A stretch of DNA of 64,000 nt, from positions 1,894,586 through 1,958,585 of the forward strand of contig NZ_CP061320.1 in assembly GCF_018688495.1 (NCBI RefSeq), read 5' to 3'. A program made the translations under genes and the position numbers. Below are positions 49,761 to 59,395 of the stretch, in pieces. The number at the start of each line of letters is the position of its first letter. Within the stretch, counting starts at the first letter, position 1. The DNA is from Polynucleobacter sp. Adler-ghost (GTDB lineage Bacteria > Pseudomonadota > Gammaproteobacteria > Burkholderiales > Burkholderiaceae). The notes under the pieces were generated by a model, which saw only the letters and a list, made by a program, of their open reading frames with translations, was not told the DNA's origin and searched no databases.

Positions 49761-50633
49761 ATGAGTAAGGCTTTAGAAATTCACTGCCCCGCAAAGCTCA
49801 ATCTATTTCTACATATTGTTGGGCGTCGCGAAGATGGCTACCACCTACTCCAATCTGTTTTCCAGTTGATTGATTGGTGTGATGTCCTCACCTTAAAGTC
49901 TATTTCTGAAAATGAGATTCGTCGTATTGACCCTATTCCAGGTGTTCCTCCAGAACAGGATTTAGTGGTCCGCGCCGCCCAAGTATTAAAAGATTTTTGC
50001 AAGACCAATCAGGGCGTTGAGATTGCCCTAAAAAAAATGATTCCGATGGGTGCAGGTCTAGGTGGAGGGTCGTCCGATGCTGCATCTACCCTCATTGGTC
50101 TAAACACCCTTTGGGATCTCCATCTTGATACAGCTACGCTTTGTCAGTTGGGCCTCAAACTAGGGGCAGATGTGCCATTTTTCATCTTTGGTCAGAATGC
50201 ATTTGTTGAGGGTATTGGGGAGAAATTACAGGCCATTTCCTTGGAAACCCAAGACTTTGTGGTGATCTTCCCTAACCAGGGAATTGCCACAGCTCAGATT
50301 TTTCAAGACCCTCAATTGACCCGCGATCATGCTCCGATTACAATAGATCGCTTTCTTGCATCGCCAAGCTCATATCAATCGAATGATTGCCAAACAGTAG
50401 CGGTGCAGAAATGTCCTGAAGTGAAGCAAGCTTTAGATTGGATTTACAAGGCAGTGCCAAACTCGGCGCCTTGCATGTCCGGCTCTGGAAGTAGCGTTTT
50501 TGCCGCCTTAGACCCTAAGACGGACACCGCAAATCTGGAAAATCTTCTGCAAAATCTTCCAAAAGGATGGATAGGTCGAATTGTTCGGGGGCTAAATAAA
50601 AATCCCGCTTACAATTTGATTTCTTCAGATTGA
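49761..50633 (+). CDS. ispE: 4-diphosphocytidyl-2-C-methyl-D-erythritol kinase
   Basis: A GHMP kinase of the non-mevalonate isoprenoid pathway, 290 residues. The N-terminal motif is PAKLNLFLHIVGRREDGYH, the ATP-binding glycine-rich loop is PMGAGLGGGSSDAAST, and the C-terminal GHMP motif is SGSGSSVFAAL. It lies 10 bp after the TPR-LolB gene and 5 bp before tRNA-Gln, so the lolB-ispE-tRNA-prs order typical of betaproteobacteria is kept. Confidence 0.96.
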   Translation: MSKALEIHCPAKLNLFLHIVGRREDGYHLLQSVFQLIDWCDVLTLKSISENEIRRIDPIPGVPPEQDLVVRAAQVLKDFCKTNQGVEIALKKMIPMGAGLGGGSSDAASTLIGLNTLWDLHLDTATLCQLGLKLGADVPFFIFGQNAFVEGIGEKLQAISLETQDFVVIFPNQGIATAQIFQDPQLTRDHAPITIDRFLASPSSYQSNDCQTVAVQKCPEVKQALDWIYKAVPNSAPCMSGSGSSVFAALDPKTDTANLENLLQNLPKGWIGRIVRGLNKNPAYNLISSD

Positions 50634-50638
50634 CCTGT

Positions 50639-50715
50639 AGGGGAATCGCCAAGCTGGTTAAGGCACTGGATTTTGATTCCAGCATGCGAAGGTTCGAATC
50701 CTTCTTCCCCTGCCA
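50639..50715 (+). tRNA. tRNA-Gln (anticodon TTG)
   Basis: A 77-base tRNA with encoded CCA. The acceptor stem AGGGGAA pairs with TTCCCCT, with discriminator G. The anticodon arm is CTGGA-TTTTGAT-TCCAG, so the anticodon is TTG. The T arm is GAAGG-TTCGAAT-CCTTC. It starts 5 bp after the ispE stop and is probably processed from the same transcript as ispE and prs. Confidence 0.97.
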
Positions 50716-50776
50716 AACTCTGTAGATACGACCTTAAGACATCCATTCGACCCCTACCAAAACTCCAAAATCACCT

Positions 50777-51745
50777 ATGTCCGCCCCAATGAACGCAGAT
50801 TTACTGACTCTTTTCACAGGCAACGCAAATCCGGTTTTGGCTCATGCGGTAGCAAAAGAGCTCAACCTTCCCATGGGAAAAGCATTTGTGGGTCGATTCT
50901 CTGATGGTGAAATCCAGGTAGAAATTCAAGAAAACGTCCGCGGCAAGAACGTGGTTGTTATCCAATCGACTTGCGCTCCAACGAACGACAGTTTGATGGA
51001 ACTCATGATCATGATTGATGCCCTTAAACGAGCTTCAGCAAGCCGCATAACCGCAGTGATCCCTTACTTCGGTTACGCCAGACAAGATCGTCGTCCACGC
51101 TCTGCGCGGGTTGCCATCTCCGCCAGAATCGTAGCAAACATGCTTCAATCTGTTGCCGGCATCGAGCGTGTTTTGACCATGGATCTTCATGCCGACCAAA
51201 TTCAAGGCTTCTTTGATATCCCAGTAGATAACATTTACGCCTCTCCTGTTCTCTTGGCAGATTTAGAGGCTCAGAAAACTAAAAAAGATCTCATCATTGT
51301 TTCGCCAGATATTGGCGGCGTTGTTCGCGCCCGTGCAATGGCTAAACAATTAGGTACAGATTTGGCGATTATTGATAAACGCCGCCCTAAGGCTAACGTA
51401 TCAGAAGTGATGCACTTAATCGGCGAAGTAGAAGGTCGCCACTGCGTCATCATGGATGACATTATTGATACCGGTGGAACCCTTTGCAAAGCTGCTGAGG
51501 CACTCAAAGAGCGTGGCGCCAAGGGTGTGACTGCCTACTGTACTCATGCAGTACTCTCAGGTGGCGCTGTAGCGCGTATTGCCGCCTCTGAGTTAGACGA
51601 ATTGGTGGTTACTGACACCATTCCATTAACTAGTGAAGCCCTGAAAGTGGGCAAAATCCGTCAATTGAGCGTTGCCCCCATCTTGGCTGAAACCCTTTCC
51701 CGTATTAGCAAGGGTGACTCAGTGATGTCGATGTTCGCTGAATAA
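50777..51745 (+). CDS. prs: Ribose-phosphate pyrophosphokinase
   Basis: Makes PRPP for nucleotide, His and Trp synthesis; 322 residues. Landmarks are [16 protein letters not shown], the flexible loop [12 protein letters not shown], the metal-binding [11 protein letters not shown] and the PRPP loop [17 protein letters not shown]. It is full length. It sits between tRNA-Gln and rplY. An inverted repeat GCCAAAAA...TTTTTGGC (51746-51778) follows but is a poor terminator. Confidence 0.97.
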   Translation: MSAPMNADLLTLFTGNANPVLAHAVAKELNLPMGKAFVGRFSDGEIQVEIQENVRGKNVVVIQSTCAPTNDSLMELMIMIDALKRASASRITAVIPYFGYARQDRRPRSARVAISARIVANMLQSVAGIERVLTMDLHADQIQGFFDIPVDNIYASPVLLADLEAQKTKKDLIIVSPDIGGVVRARAMAKQLGTDLAIIDKRRPKANVSEVMHLIGEVEGRHCVIMDDIIDTGGTLCKAAEALKERGAKGVTAYCTHAVLSGGAVARIAASELDELVVTDTIPLTSEALKVGKIRQLSVAPILAETLSRISKGDSVMSMFAE

Positions 51746-51819
51746 GCCAAAAATAGCGTTTACGCCCCCGTTTTTGGCAATTTTGAGCCTTTTCTAGGCA
51801 AAAAGTACGATTCCCAAGA

Positions 51820-51825
51820 TATAAT
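51820..51825 (+). promoter_or_regulatory. Perfect -10 hexamer upstream of rplY
   Basis: TATAAT lies 56 bases before the rplY start. The -35 region is weak (GGCAAA at 17 bp). The predicted start near 51832 would leave a 50-base leader ending in AGGAA. This suggests rplY can be transcribed apart from prs. Confidence 0.45.
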
Positions 51826-51881
51826 CAAAGGCTTTTCTGTTTGGTCGCGAACGGAAATTAACCTTAAATTAGGAAATGAAC

Positions 51882-52523
51882 ATGAAAGTAGTAGCCTTTG
51901 AAAGAAGCGTACAGGGAACGGGTGCGAGCCGCCGTCTGCGCAACTCCGGTAAAACTCCGGGCATCATCTATGGCGGTAAAGACGCCGCAACTGTCATTGA
52001 GTTGGATCACAACGCACTGTTCCATGCTCTCCGCAAGGAAGCATTCCACTCATCCATCCTTGATCTCGAAATCGGCGGCAAAGCACAAAAAGTGTTGTTA
52101 CGCGATTATCAGATGCATCCATTTAAGCCTTTGGTTCTGCATATCGACTTCCAGCGCGTTTCTGCGACTGAGAAAGTTCACATGCGCGTTCCATTGCATT
52201 TCATTAATGCTGACACTTCAGCCGCAGTGAAGTTACAAGGCGCTGTCATCAGCCATATCTCTACTGAATTGGAAATCTCTTGCTTGCCAGCAGACTTGCC
52301 AGAGTTCATTGAAGTGGACTTAAGCAAGATTGAAGTTGGTCATGGCATTCATGCTAAAGATATCGCATTGCCAAAAGGCGTTACCTTGGTATTGCATATT
52401 GAGCAAGAAAACCCAGTGCTTGCTAACGCACGTATTCCAGCAGTGAAATCTGCCGATACAGAAGCGGCGGCTCCTGCAGCAACTGCGGCTCCTGCTGCTG
52501 AAGCCCCAAAGGATAAAGCTTAA
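51882..52523 (+). CDS. rplY: 50S ribosomal protein L25 (Ctc/TL5 long form)
   Basis: A 5S rRNA-binding protein of 213 residues, the long form with an N-terminal L25 domain (about 1-90, [18 protein letters not shown]) and a C-terminal TL5 domain. It ends in an Ala/Pro/Glu/Lys-rich tail ([14 protein letters not shown]). Two ATGs are in frame; AGGAA abuts the first (51876) but lies 6 bases before the second (51882), so I use the second. A good terminator follows. Confidence 0.95.
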   Translation: MKVVAFERSVQGTGASRRLRNSGKTPGIIYGGKDAATVIELDHNALFHALRKEAFHSSILDLEIGGKAQKVLLRDYQMHPFKPLVLHIDFQRVSATEKVHMRVPLHFINADTSAAVKLQGAVISHISTELEISCLPADLPEFIEVDLSKIEVGHGIHAKDIALPKGVTLVLHIEQENPVLANARIPAVKSADTEAAAPAATAAPAAEAPKDKA

Positions 52524-52556
52524 TCATTTAAGCACTATCTTTGCGACAGAGGAAGC

Positions 52557-52583
52557 CCGCTTACAAGCGGGTTTTCTTTTTTG
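52557..52583 (+). terminator. Rho-independent terminator after rplY
   Basis: CCCGCT pairs with AGCGGG around a TACA loop (extendable to 7 bp), followed by TTTTCTTTTTT. It lies 33 bp after the rplY stop and 30 bp before pth. Confidence 0.88.
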
Positions 52584-52613
52584 CAGAAAAGCTTTTATCC
52601 TTAAGTACTCATC

Positions 52614-53210
52614 ATGACTAAATTAATTATTGGCCTAGGCAATCCAGGTGAAGAACATACTGAAGATCGGCACAATGCTGGCTTCTGGTTTGTAGACGCA
52701 CTCGCTCAACAATTAAACATCCGCTTTGAAACTGAAAAGCGTTTTCTTGGAAAAGTAGCTAAGGCTAAGTGGGAAGATGAAGACCTCTTCTTACTCAAGC
52801 CAAATACTTATATGAATCTGAGCGGTCAGGCTGTCGGAGCTTTATGCCGCTTTCATAAAATTACCCCCAAAGATGTGTTGGTGGTGCAGGACGAGTTAGA
52901 TCTCAAGCCTGGCACGGCACGTATTAAGCTTGGTGGTGGCACTGGTGGACACAACGGCTTAAAAGATATCCAGGCTCACTTAGGAACTCCCGATTACTGG
53001 CGCTTGCGCCTAGGTATTGGACACCCACGCGATCTTGCCCCAGAGGGTGCACGAGTAATGGACGTCGCTGACTTCGTGTTGAGAAGGCCATTACAACTAG
53101 AACAAAAGCAGATTGATGCAAGTATTGAAAATGGCTTACAAATTCTGCCTTTATTCCTACGGGGTGACACTCAAGCAGCCATGCTCGAATTGCACTCTAA
53201 AACCAATTAA
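52614..53210 (+). CDS. pth: Peptidyl-tRNA hydrolase
   Basis: Cleaves peptidyl-tRNAs released early from ribosomes; 198 residues. The N-terminal motif is IIGLGNPGEEHTEDRHNAGFW with the catalytic His in RHNAG. Other blocks are LLKPNTYMNLSGQAV, VQDELDLKPG and GGGTGGHNGLKDI. It lies behind the rplY terminator, so read-through or a promoter in the 30-bp gap is needed. It converges on the ferredoxin gene with only 14 bp between. Confidence 0.97.
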   Translation: MTKLIIGLGNPGEEHTEDRHNAGFWFVDALAQQLNIRFETEKRFLGKVAKAKWEDEDLFLLKPNTYMNLSGQAVGALCRFHKITPKDVLVVQDELDLKPGTARIKLGGGTGGHNGLKDIQAHLGTPDYWRLRLGIGHPRDLAPEGARVMDVADFVLRRPLQLEQKQIDASIENGLQILPLFLRGDTQAAMLELHSKTN

Positions 53211-53224
53211 ATAGTACTAATTGC

Positions 53225-54003
<779 letters not shown>

Positions 54004-54039
54004 AAGGCTCCTAAGGCTTTTTCAGCTACAGGCAAGAGT

Positions 54040-54669
54040 TTAGTCCCTCTTGGAGCGAAATAGACAAGCTTTTACTTGTCCAGCCTCTAAGTATTTTCCA
54101 CAATGCCAATCAGGTACTAAAGCCTCAATCTGCTCACGGGGGCGACTAGCAGGAAACTCTACGTAAATGCCCCCGCCGGCACTGTCATCACAAACGCGAG
54201 CAGCCTCTATAAGCGCTTGATTTAATAGACCCTCTTCCTGAAAGGGTGGATCTATAAAGATCAGATTACTGGAGCGGTCAGCTGCTTGCTTTAAGAACTC
54301 CAAACTATCCCTATGAAGAATCTGGACTACGCCAGGCGCAGGAGATGACTCTAGCAAAACAAAATTTGCCAAAAGCTTGGCATAGGCGCGCTTGTCTTTT
54401 TCTAATAGGATTACTGAATTGGCATGTCGTGACGCAGCCTCAAAACCTAATGCGCCAGTACCAGCAAACAAATCTAAACAACGCAAACCAAGCAAATCCT
54501 GCCCGAGCCAATTAAATAGAGTCTCACGAACGCGATCAGTACTAGGACGAAGACCAGGTAAATCCAATACGCTGAGCAAACGACTGCGCCAAATCCCACC
54601 AATAATGCGAATTTTCTGTGGGGGCTCAGAACGTATGCCTAATGAAGCTGACTTGACTGGCTTATTTAT
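54040..54669 (-). CDS. rsmD: 16S rRNA (guanine966-N2)-methyltransferase, non-canonical start
   Basis: Methylates G966 of 16S rRNA. The family N-terminus IRIIGGIWRSR lies upstream of any ATG, GTG or TTG in this frame. The first ordinary start, TTG 54579, would delete it and give 179 residues. In frame, ATA at 54669 sits 6 bases after a perfect AGGAG and gives 209 residues beginning (M)NKPVKSASLG, close to the usual ~200. Other motifs are LRPSTDRVRETLFNW, LDLFAGTGALGFEA and FIDPPFQEEG. The start overlaps the M16 stop by 8 bp. Confidence 0.85.
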   Translation of the reverse strand: MNKPVKSASLGIRSEPPQKIRIIGGIWRSRLLSVLDLPGLRPSTDRVRETLFNWLGQDLLGLRCLDLFAGTGALGFEAASRHANSVILLEKDKRAYAKLLANFVLLESSPAPGVVQILHRDSLEFLKQAADRSSNLIFIDPPFQEEGLLNQALIEAARVCDDSAGGGIYVEFPASRPREQIEALVPDWHCGKYLEAGQVKACLFRSKRD

Positions 54670-56005
54670 TTTTCGCTCCTAAGACCACAATTTTCATGCG
54701 GTCCATGGCTAAGTATTTTTGGAACGCCGCCTTGACTTGCTCAAGGCTAACCGCTTCCACTTGCTTAGTCCAAATCTCCATCGTATCGAGAGGCAAATTA
54801 TTCCAAGCAATAGATGACACATTATCAAGTAACTTACGGTTGTTATCAATTCTTAAAGGATAGCCATTGATTAAGTTTGCTTTGGCTGCATCGAGCTCCG
54901 TTTGCGTTGGGCCATCAGCAATAAATTGCGCAATAGTCGAACTCATTACCTCTAGCGCCAAAGTCGCTTGATCATTCTTGGTTTGTACACCTGCCTGGAA
55001 TATCCCCGCATCCTTACCAGGGGCAAAGTAACTAAACACGCTATAAGCAAGGCCACGTTTCTCGCGCACCTCTGACATGAGGCGGGATACAAAGCCACCG
55101 CCACCCAAAATATAGTTACCCACTAGTAATGGGAAGTAATCCGGATTACTACGGGTTACTGCAGTCATTCCCATGGCGATATGTGCCTGCTGCGAATCAA
55201 ATGGAATAGCAACTTCGCGTTGACTTAAAGGTTCGACTGGTGAGCGCTCAAATTCTGGCAACTTAGCAACAGGAGATCCAGACTGAGGAACTCTTTGCAA
55301 TAAACTCTGAACAATTTCAGCAGCCTCGGCTTTGCTCACATCACCCACAATGCTGACAATCATTCGATCGCCACGATAAAACTGTTTATGAAACTGCTGC
55401 AGGTCGTTTGCGCCGATATTGGCAACACTTTTCACTGTTGGTGAATTGGCCAGTGGATAGTCTCCGTAAACGGATTTTCTAAAGCGACGATCCAGCACTG
55501 ACTCTGGCTTCGTCTCCGACTCTAGCAATGCCGTAGTCATCCTTTGCTTCTCACGCGCCAAGATCTTTGCATCATAGGTAGGTGCACTCAACATTGCAGA
55601 GGCCAATTGAACGGCGCGATCACGTAAATCTTTACGACTCAAAGTTCTAATGCGCATCACAGCGCGCTCACCGCCAACAGAGATACCAAGGTTTGCACCA
55701 AGGTCTGCAATCTCATCCGCAATCTGTGCCTCATTTAGCAGACCCTTATCCGATTTGGCGCCATAGTTCATTAGCCGCCCAGCCATAGTAGCTAAGCCAC
55801 TCTTCACTCCTGGATCATAACGGTCACCTGCATCAATACTGATCTCGATATCCACCATCGGCAGCGCTTTGGTTTGTACTAAATAGGCTTGCGCACCCTT
55901 GAAGGAGTCTAGTTTTTCTATAGGCAATATTGCGTATGCAGATGTACTTACTCCGACTATCAGCGCGATTGCAAGACTGCCTTTCGAGATGAGTTTATTT
56001 AGCAT
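54662..56005 (-). CDS. M16-family protease-like protein, non-catalytic partner
   Basis: A 447-residue insulinase-family protein with a signal peptide (LISKGSLAIALIVGVSTSAYA). It lacks the zinc motif HxxEH: the corresponding stretch reads GLATMAGRLMNYGAKS. The C-terminal M16 domain is present (EVREKRGLAYSVFSYFAPG). Such inactive halves pair with an active partner, encoded directly upstream. I use ATG 56005, with AGGAGG upstream; it overlaps the upstream stop by 11 bp. Confidence 0.9.
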   Translation of the reverse strand: MLNKLISKGSLAIALIVGVSTSAYAILPIEKLDSFKGAQAYLVQTKALPMVDIEISIDAGDRYDPGVKSGLATMAGRLMNYGAKSDKGLLNEAQIADEIADLGANLGISVGGERAVMRIRTLSRKDLRDRAVQLASAMLSAPTYDAKILAREKQRMTTALLESETKPESVLDRRFRKSVYGDYPLANSPTVKSVANIGANDLQQFHKQFYRGDRMIVSIVGDVSKAEAAEIVQSLLQRVPQSGSPVAKLPEFERSPVEPLSQREVAIPFDSQQAHIAMGMTAVTRSNPDYFPLLVGNYILGGGGFVSRLMSEVREKRGLAYSVFSYFAPGKDAGIFQAGVQTKNDQATLALEVMSSTIAQFIADGPTQTELDAAKANLINGYPLRIDNNRKLLDNVSSIAWNNLPLDTMEIWTKQVEAVSLEQVKAAFQKYLAMDRMKIVVLGAKNK

Positions 56006-57380
56006 CACGGTTGCCTCCTTGCTTGCTCTCACCCGACTGGCGTGCTTGCGGGTCTAGGACTGCTATGGTGAGCCCCTCATCTACTAAATATTTTTTTGCA
56101 ACGGCTTGTACTTGTGTGGGAGTAATGGTTTGCATCTTTTCTAACATCACATCAATATCTTTCCATGAGAATCCAGCCATCTCTGTGCTACCTATTTCCA
56201 TCGCCTGACCAAAAATTGAATCTCGCTTATAAATTTGATCAGACAGAATGCGCACCTTCACCCGCTTAAGTTCTGACTCTAAGATTCCTTTATCAATAAC
56301 CTCTTTCAAGGCTTTACGAATACTGCTCTCCGCCTGCTCCACTGTCTTGCCTTTAGCCATGCTGCTGCTAATGAAAAATAGTTCAGGTCCTCTAGAGATC
56401 ATGTCATAACCGACGCTAACATCATTTACTACGCGCTCTTGCTTTACCAGGGTACGATTTAAGCGTGCGTTGTCATAACCATCCAGTACAGCAGACAACA
56501 GCTCTAACGCATAAGGCTCATCATCATCCAATCTCCCTACCTCTAATTTGGGAACTTTCCAAGCCATTGCTAGTTGTGCGCTATCAGCAGGCGCTTTTAC
56601 CTGCACTCGCTTAGTACCTTTTTGCACAGGCTCAATCTGGGGCTTACGTTCCGGTAACTCTCTAGCTAAAGCAGCTCCGTAATATTTTTCCACTGCTCTT
56701 AGAATGGCTCTAGGATCAACATCGCCTGCAATGACTACAGTTGCGTTATTTGGTTTGTACCAGCTGCGATACCAATCGCGAGCATCTATGGCTTTCATAT
56801 TGACTAAATCATTCATCCAACCAACTACCGGATGTCGATAAGGAGAGCTCATATATGCGGTGGCAGTGAGCGATTCATTGAGCAAGCTACTGGGATTATC
56901 TTCCGTACGCAGACGACGCTCTTCCATTACCACCTGAATTTCTTTCAGAAATTCTGCATCATCAAAATTGAGGTTGGACATACGATCAGCCTCCAATCTC
57001 ATCACCTCATCTAGCTTAGACTTTTCAACTTGTTGAAAGTAAGCTGTGTAATCACGAGAGGTAAAAGCATTTTCTCGACCACCAACTGCCGCAACTAAGC
57101 GGGAGAACTCACCTGACTTTACTTTATGGGTACCCTTAAACATCATGTGCTCCAACACATGAGCTACCCCAGTCTTACCATTCACCTCATCCATAGAGCC
57201 AGCGCGATACCAAACCATATGCGCAACCGTAGGTGCGCGATGATCTTCACGCACAATTAACTTAAGGCCATTAGAGAGTTGAAATTCGTGGGTATTTGCA
57301 AGGCCCACTTCTTGGGCTGCTAAAACACTAGAACAGCCGAGCACTAAACAGAGAGAAAAGCTTAATAAAGTGGAACGCAT
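55995..57380 (-). CDS. M16-family zinc metalloprotease, catalytic partner
   Basis: A 461-residue protein with the inverted zinc motif in AHVLEHMMFKGT and the downstream Glu in the ENAFTSRDYTAY region context. The N-terminus (MRSTLLSFSLCLVLGCSSVL) is a signal peptide; VLGC is a possible lipobox, but cleavage after LAA is also plausible, so the membrane anchor is uncertain. Together with the next gene it probably forms a periplasmic heterodimer. The genes sit between ftsY (divergent) and rsmD. Confidence 0.92.
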   Translation of the reverse strand: MRSTLLSFSLCLVLGCSSVLAAQEVGLANTHEFQLSNGLKLIVREDHRAPTVAHMVWYRAGSMDEVNGKTGVAHVLEHMMFKGTHKVKSGEFSRLVAAVGGRENAFTSRDYTAYFQQVEKSKLDEVMRLEADRMSNLNFDDAEFLKEIQVVMEERRLRTEDNPSSLLNESLTATAYMSSPYRHPVVGWMNDLVNMKAIDARDWYRSWYKPNNATVVIAGDVDPRAILRAVEKYYGAALARELPERKPQIEPVQKGTKRVQVKAPADSAQLAMAWKVPKLEVGRLDDDEPYALELLSAVLDGYDNARLNRTLVKQERVVNDVSVGYDMISRGPELFFISSSMAKGKTVEQAESSIRKALKEVIDKGILESELKRVKVRILSDQIYKRDSIFGQAMEIGSTEMAGFSWKDIDVMLEKMQTITPTQVQAVAKKYLVDEGLTIAVLDPQARQSGESKQGGNRDAK

Positions 57381-57442
57381 CTGTAAGATCACCTATCCCG
57401 AGAATTTAATTGATAAGATGCAAGGATTAAATTGTATCGATT

Positions 57443-58333
57443 ATGTTCGGCCTACGTAAAACTCTCGGATCCCTATTCCAATCCAGTCAGACTGATGAAG
57501 CCTGGTTTGATGCCTTAGAAGAATCTCTCATTCTGAGCGATGTGGGTCTGCCCACGACTGAACAATTGATTAGTAAGCTCCGGAAGGCCGCCAAATCAGA
57601 AAGGGCTAGTAGTTCTGAAGAACTCAAGCAACTACTGATTGAAGAAGTGGCGATGCTCCTGAAATCTGTTGAGCCTAACCCCAATCCCTTGTATGTCCAT
57701 GAACAAAAGACCACACCAGAGGTGTGGCTAGTAATTGGCGTCAATGGCGCCGGTAAGACTACGACGATCGGCAAACTCTGCAAACTTTTTCAATCTCAAG
57801 GTAAGTCCGTCTTGCTGGCAGCCGGCGACACATTCCGAGCTGCGGCTCGCAACCAGCTGCTTGAATGGGGTAGTCGCAATCAGGTCGATGTCATCATGCA
57901 AGAAAGCGGTGATGCAGCGGCAGTAGCACACGATGCTATTCATGCGGCGATTTCTCGCAAAAGCGATATTCTGATTATTGATACCGCCGGCAGACTAGCC
58001 ACTCAAGACCACCTGATGGAAGAATTAAAGAAGGTTAAAAGAGTCATCGGTAAGGCCCTTCCTGGGGCGCCTCACCAGACTTTGCTCATTCTTGATGGCA
58101 ATACCGGTCAAAACGGTTTAAGCCAAGTCAGGGCCTTTCATGCTGCTTTAGGACTTTCTGCCTTAATTGTGACTAAATTGGATGGCACCGCTAAAGGTGG
58201 AGTGATTTGTGCGCTCGCCCACACCCTCCATGATGAGCCAAAACCAGCAGTTTTAGCACTAGGTAAAGGTGAGGGAATTGATGATTTAGCCCCCTTCACA
58301 GCCGCACAATATTCGACTGAATTATTCAATTAA
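57443..58333 (+). CDS. ftsY: Signal recognition particle receptor FtsY (short form)
   Basis: The SRP receptor GTPase, 296 residues. It has the NG domains only: G1 GVNGAGKTTTIGKLCKLF, DTFRAAARNQL, G3 DTAGRLATQ and G4 TKLDGTAKGG. The long acidic A domain of E. coli FtsY (about 200 residues) is missing, leaving a short N-terminus (MFGLRKTLGSLFQ) with an amphipathic helix for membrane binding. ftsE and ftsX, which follow ftsY in E. coli, are absent; rpoH comes next. Confidence 0.95.
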   Translation: MFGLRKTLGSLFQSSQTDEAWFDALEESLILSDVGLPTTEQLISKLRKAAKSERASSSEELKQLLIEEVAMLLKSVEPNPNPLYVHEQKTTPEVWLVIGVNGAGKTTTIGKLCKLFQSQGKSVLLAAGDTFRAAARNQLLEWGSRNQVDVIMQESGDAAAVAHDAIHAAISRKSDILIIDTAGRLATQDHLMEELKKVKRVIGKALPGAPHQTLLILDGNTGQNGLSQVRAFHAALGLSALIVTKLDGTAKGGVICALAHTLHDEPKPAVLALGKGEGIDDLAPFTAAQYSTELFN

Positions 58334-58361
58334 ATCATAGACTTATAGGATTAAAAAACCA

Positions 58362-58388
58362 TTAGCACTCTCTTGACAAGAGTGCTAA
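58362..58388. promoter_or_regulatory. CIRCE operator (HrcA site) in the rpoH promoter
   Basis: TTAGCACTC at 58362-58370 and GAGTGCTAA at 58380-58388 form a perfect 9-bp inverted repeat with a 9-base spacer, the exact CIRCE layout. A consensus -35 (TTGACA, 58373-58378) lies inside it. The -10 is less clear (TTCTAT at 58396, 17 bp spacing). The rpoH ATG is at 58424. HrcA bound here should block transcription. Confidence 0.9.
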
Positions 58389-58423
58389 AATAGAATTCTA
58401 TTAATACCTAAAATATAAACAAA

Positions 58424-59374
58424 ATGGTTCCAAAGAAAGCATACAAACCGCAATTGCAAGCAAGGCAAACACTGCCAGCAGCGCAGACTGCTGCGGCTTC
58501 GCTTGCCTTTCCGATGTTGCCTTCCCTAGGGGTTGGCACACTCGACTCTTACATCTCCTATGTGAATCGTGTACCGATGCTCAGCGCGGCAGAGGAACTA
58601 CACCTCGCGCAAGAATTTCGTCGCACTGAAAATGTCGATGCTGCGAAGACTTTAGTTCTCTCGCACCTCCGTTTAGTGGTCTCTGTTGCTCGTCAATACT
58701 TAGGCTATGGAATTCCCCATGCTGATTTAATTCAGGAAGGTAATATTGGTTTGATGAAGGCTGTCAAACGCTATGACCCTAACCAAGGCGCACGCTTAGT
58801 CTCCTATGCTATCCATTGGATTAAGGCAGAGATTCATGAGTACATTCTCAAAAATTGGCGCTTGGTCAAAGTTGCAACAACAAAAGCACAGCGTAAATTG
58901 TTCTTCAATCTGCGTAGTAACAAGCCTACTCTAGCCGCCCTGACACCAAATGAGGTTGAGGCTTTAGCGAAAGCGCTGGATGTCAAAGGCTCTGACGTAA
59001 AAGAAATGGAAATGCGCCTTGCTGGTGGCGATGTTGCCCTGGAAGGCGATGACACCGATGATGAATCAGCCTATGCACCAATTCAATGGTTGGCTGATAG
59101 CAGTCAAGAGCCTACTGAAATGATGGCTGCTACTGCGACTGATGCATTACATGGGCCTCAGCTAGATCAAGCACTCATGGCGCTAGATGAGCGAAGCCGC
59201 AATATTGTGCAATCACGTTGGTTAGCAATGGATGCAGATGGCAATGGAACAAAGACATTGCATGATCTCGCCAGCGAATACGGCATTTCTGCAGAGCGTG
59301 TTCGTCAGATTGAAACTGCTGCGCTCAAAAAAATGCGCAGTCTCTTGCAAACCGAGGCTGCTGAAGCAGCTTAA
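58424..59374 (+). CDS. rpoH: Heat-shock sigma factor RpoH (sigma-32)
   Basis: A 316-residue sigma-70-family factor. Region 1.2/2 includes LAQEFRRTENVDAAKTLVLS and HADLIQEGNIGLMKAVKRYD. The RpoH box is in AQRKLFFNLRS. Region 4 holds the HTH ISAERVRQIETAALKKMR. About 35 residues (Ala/Gln-rich) precede the conserved part; ATG 58424 is the only sensible start upstream, though a Met at residue 31 is possible. A CIRCE operator overlaps its promoter, so both HrcA and sigma-32 feedback may operate. Confidence 0.95.
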   Translation: MVPKKAYKPQLQARQTLPAAQTAAASLAFPMLPSLGVGTLDSYISYVNRVPMLSAAEELHLAQEFRRTENVDAAKTLVLSHLRLVVSVARQYLGYGIPHADLIQEGNIGLMKAVKRYDPNQGARLVSYAIHWIKAEIHEYILKNWRLVKVATTKAQRKLFFNLRSNKPTLAALTPNEVEALAKALDVKGSDVKEMEMRLAGGDVALEGDDTDDESAYAPIQWLADSSQEPTEMMAATATDALHGPQLDQALMALDERSRNIVQSRWLAMDADGNGTKTLHDLASEYGISAERVRQIETAALKKMRSLLQTEAAEAA

Positions 59375-59395
59375 GCAGCCTTCCCTTCGAAGCTT

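Noticed and set aside
51746..51778. GCCAAAAA...TTTTTGGC repeat after prs
   Set aside because: The stem is mostly A-T with a 17-base loop and only AATTTTG after it; too weak to call a terminator.
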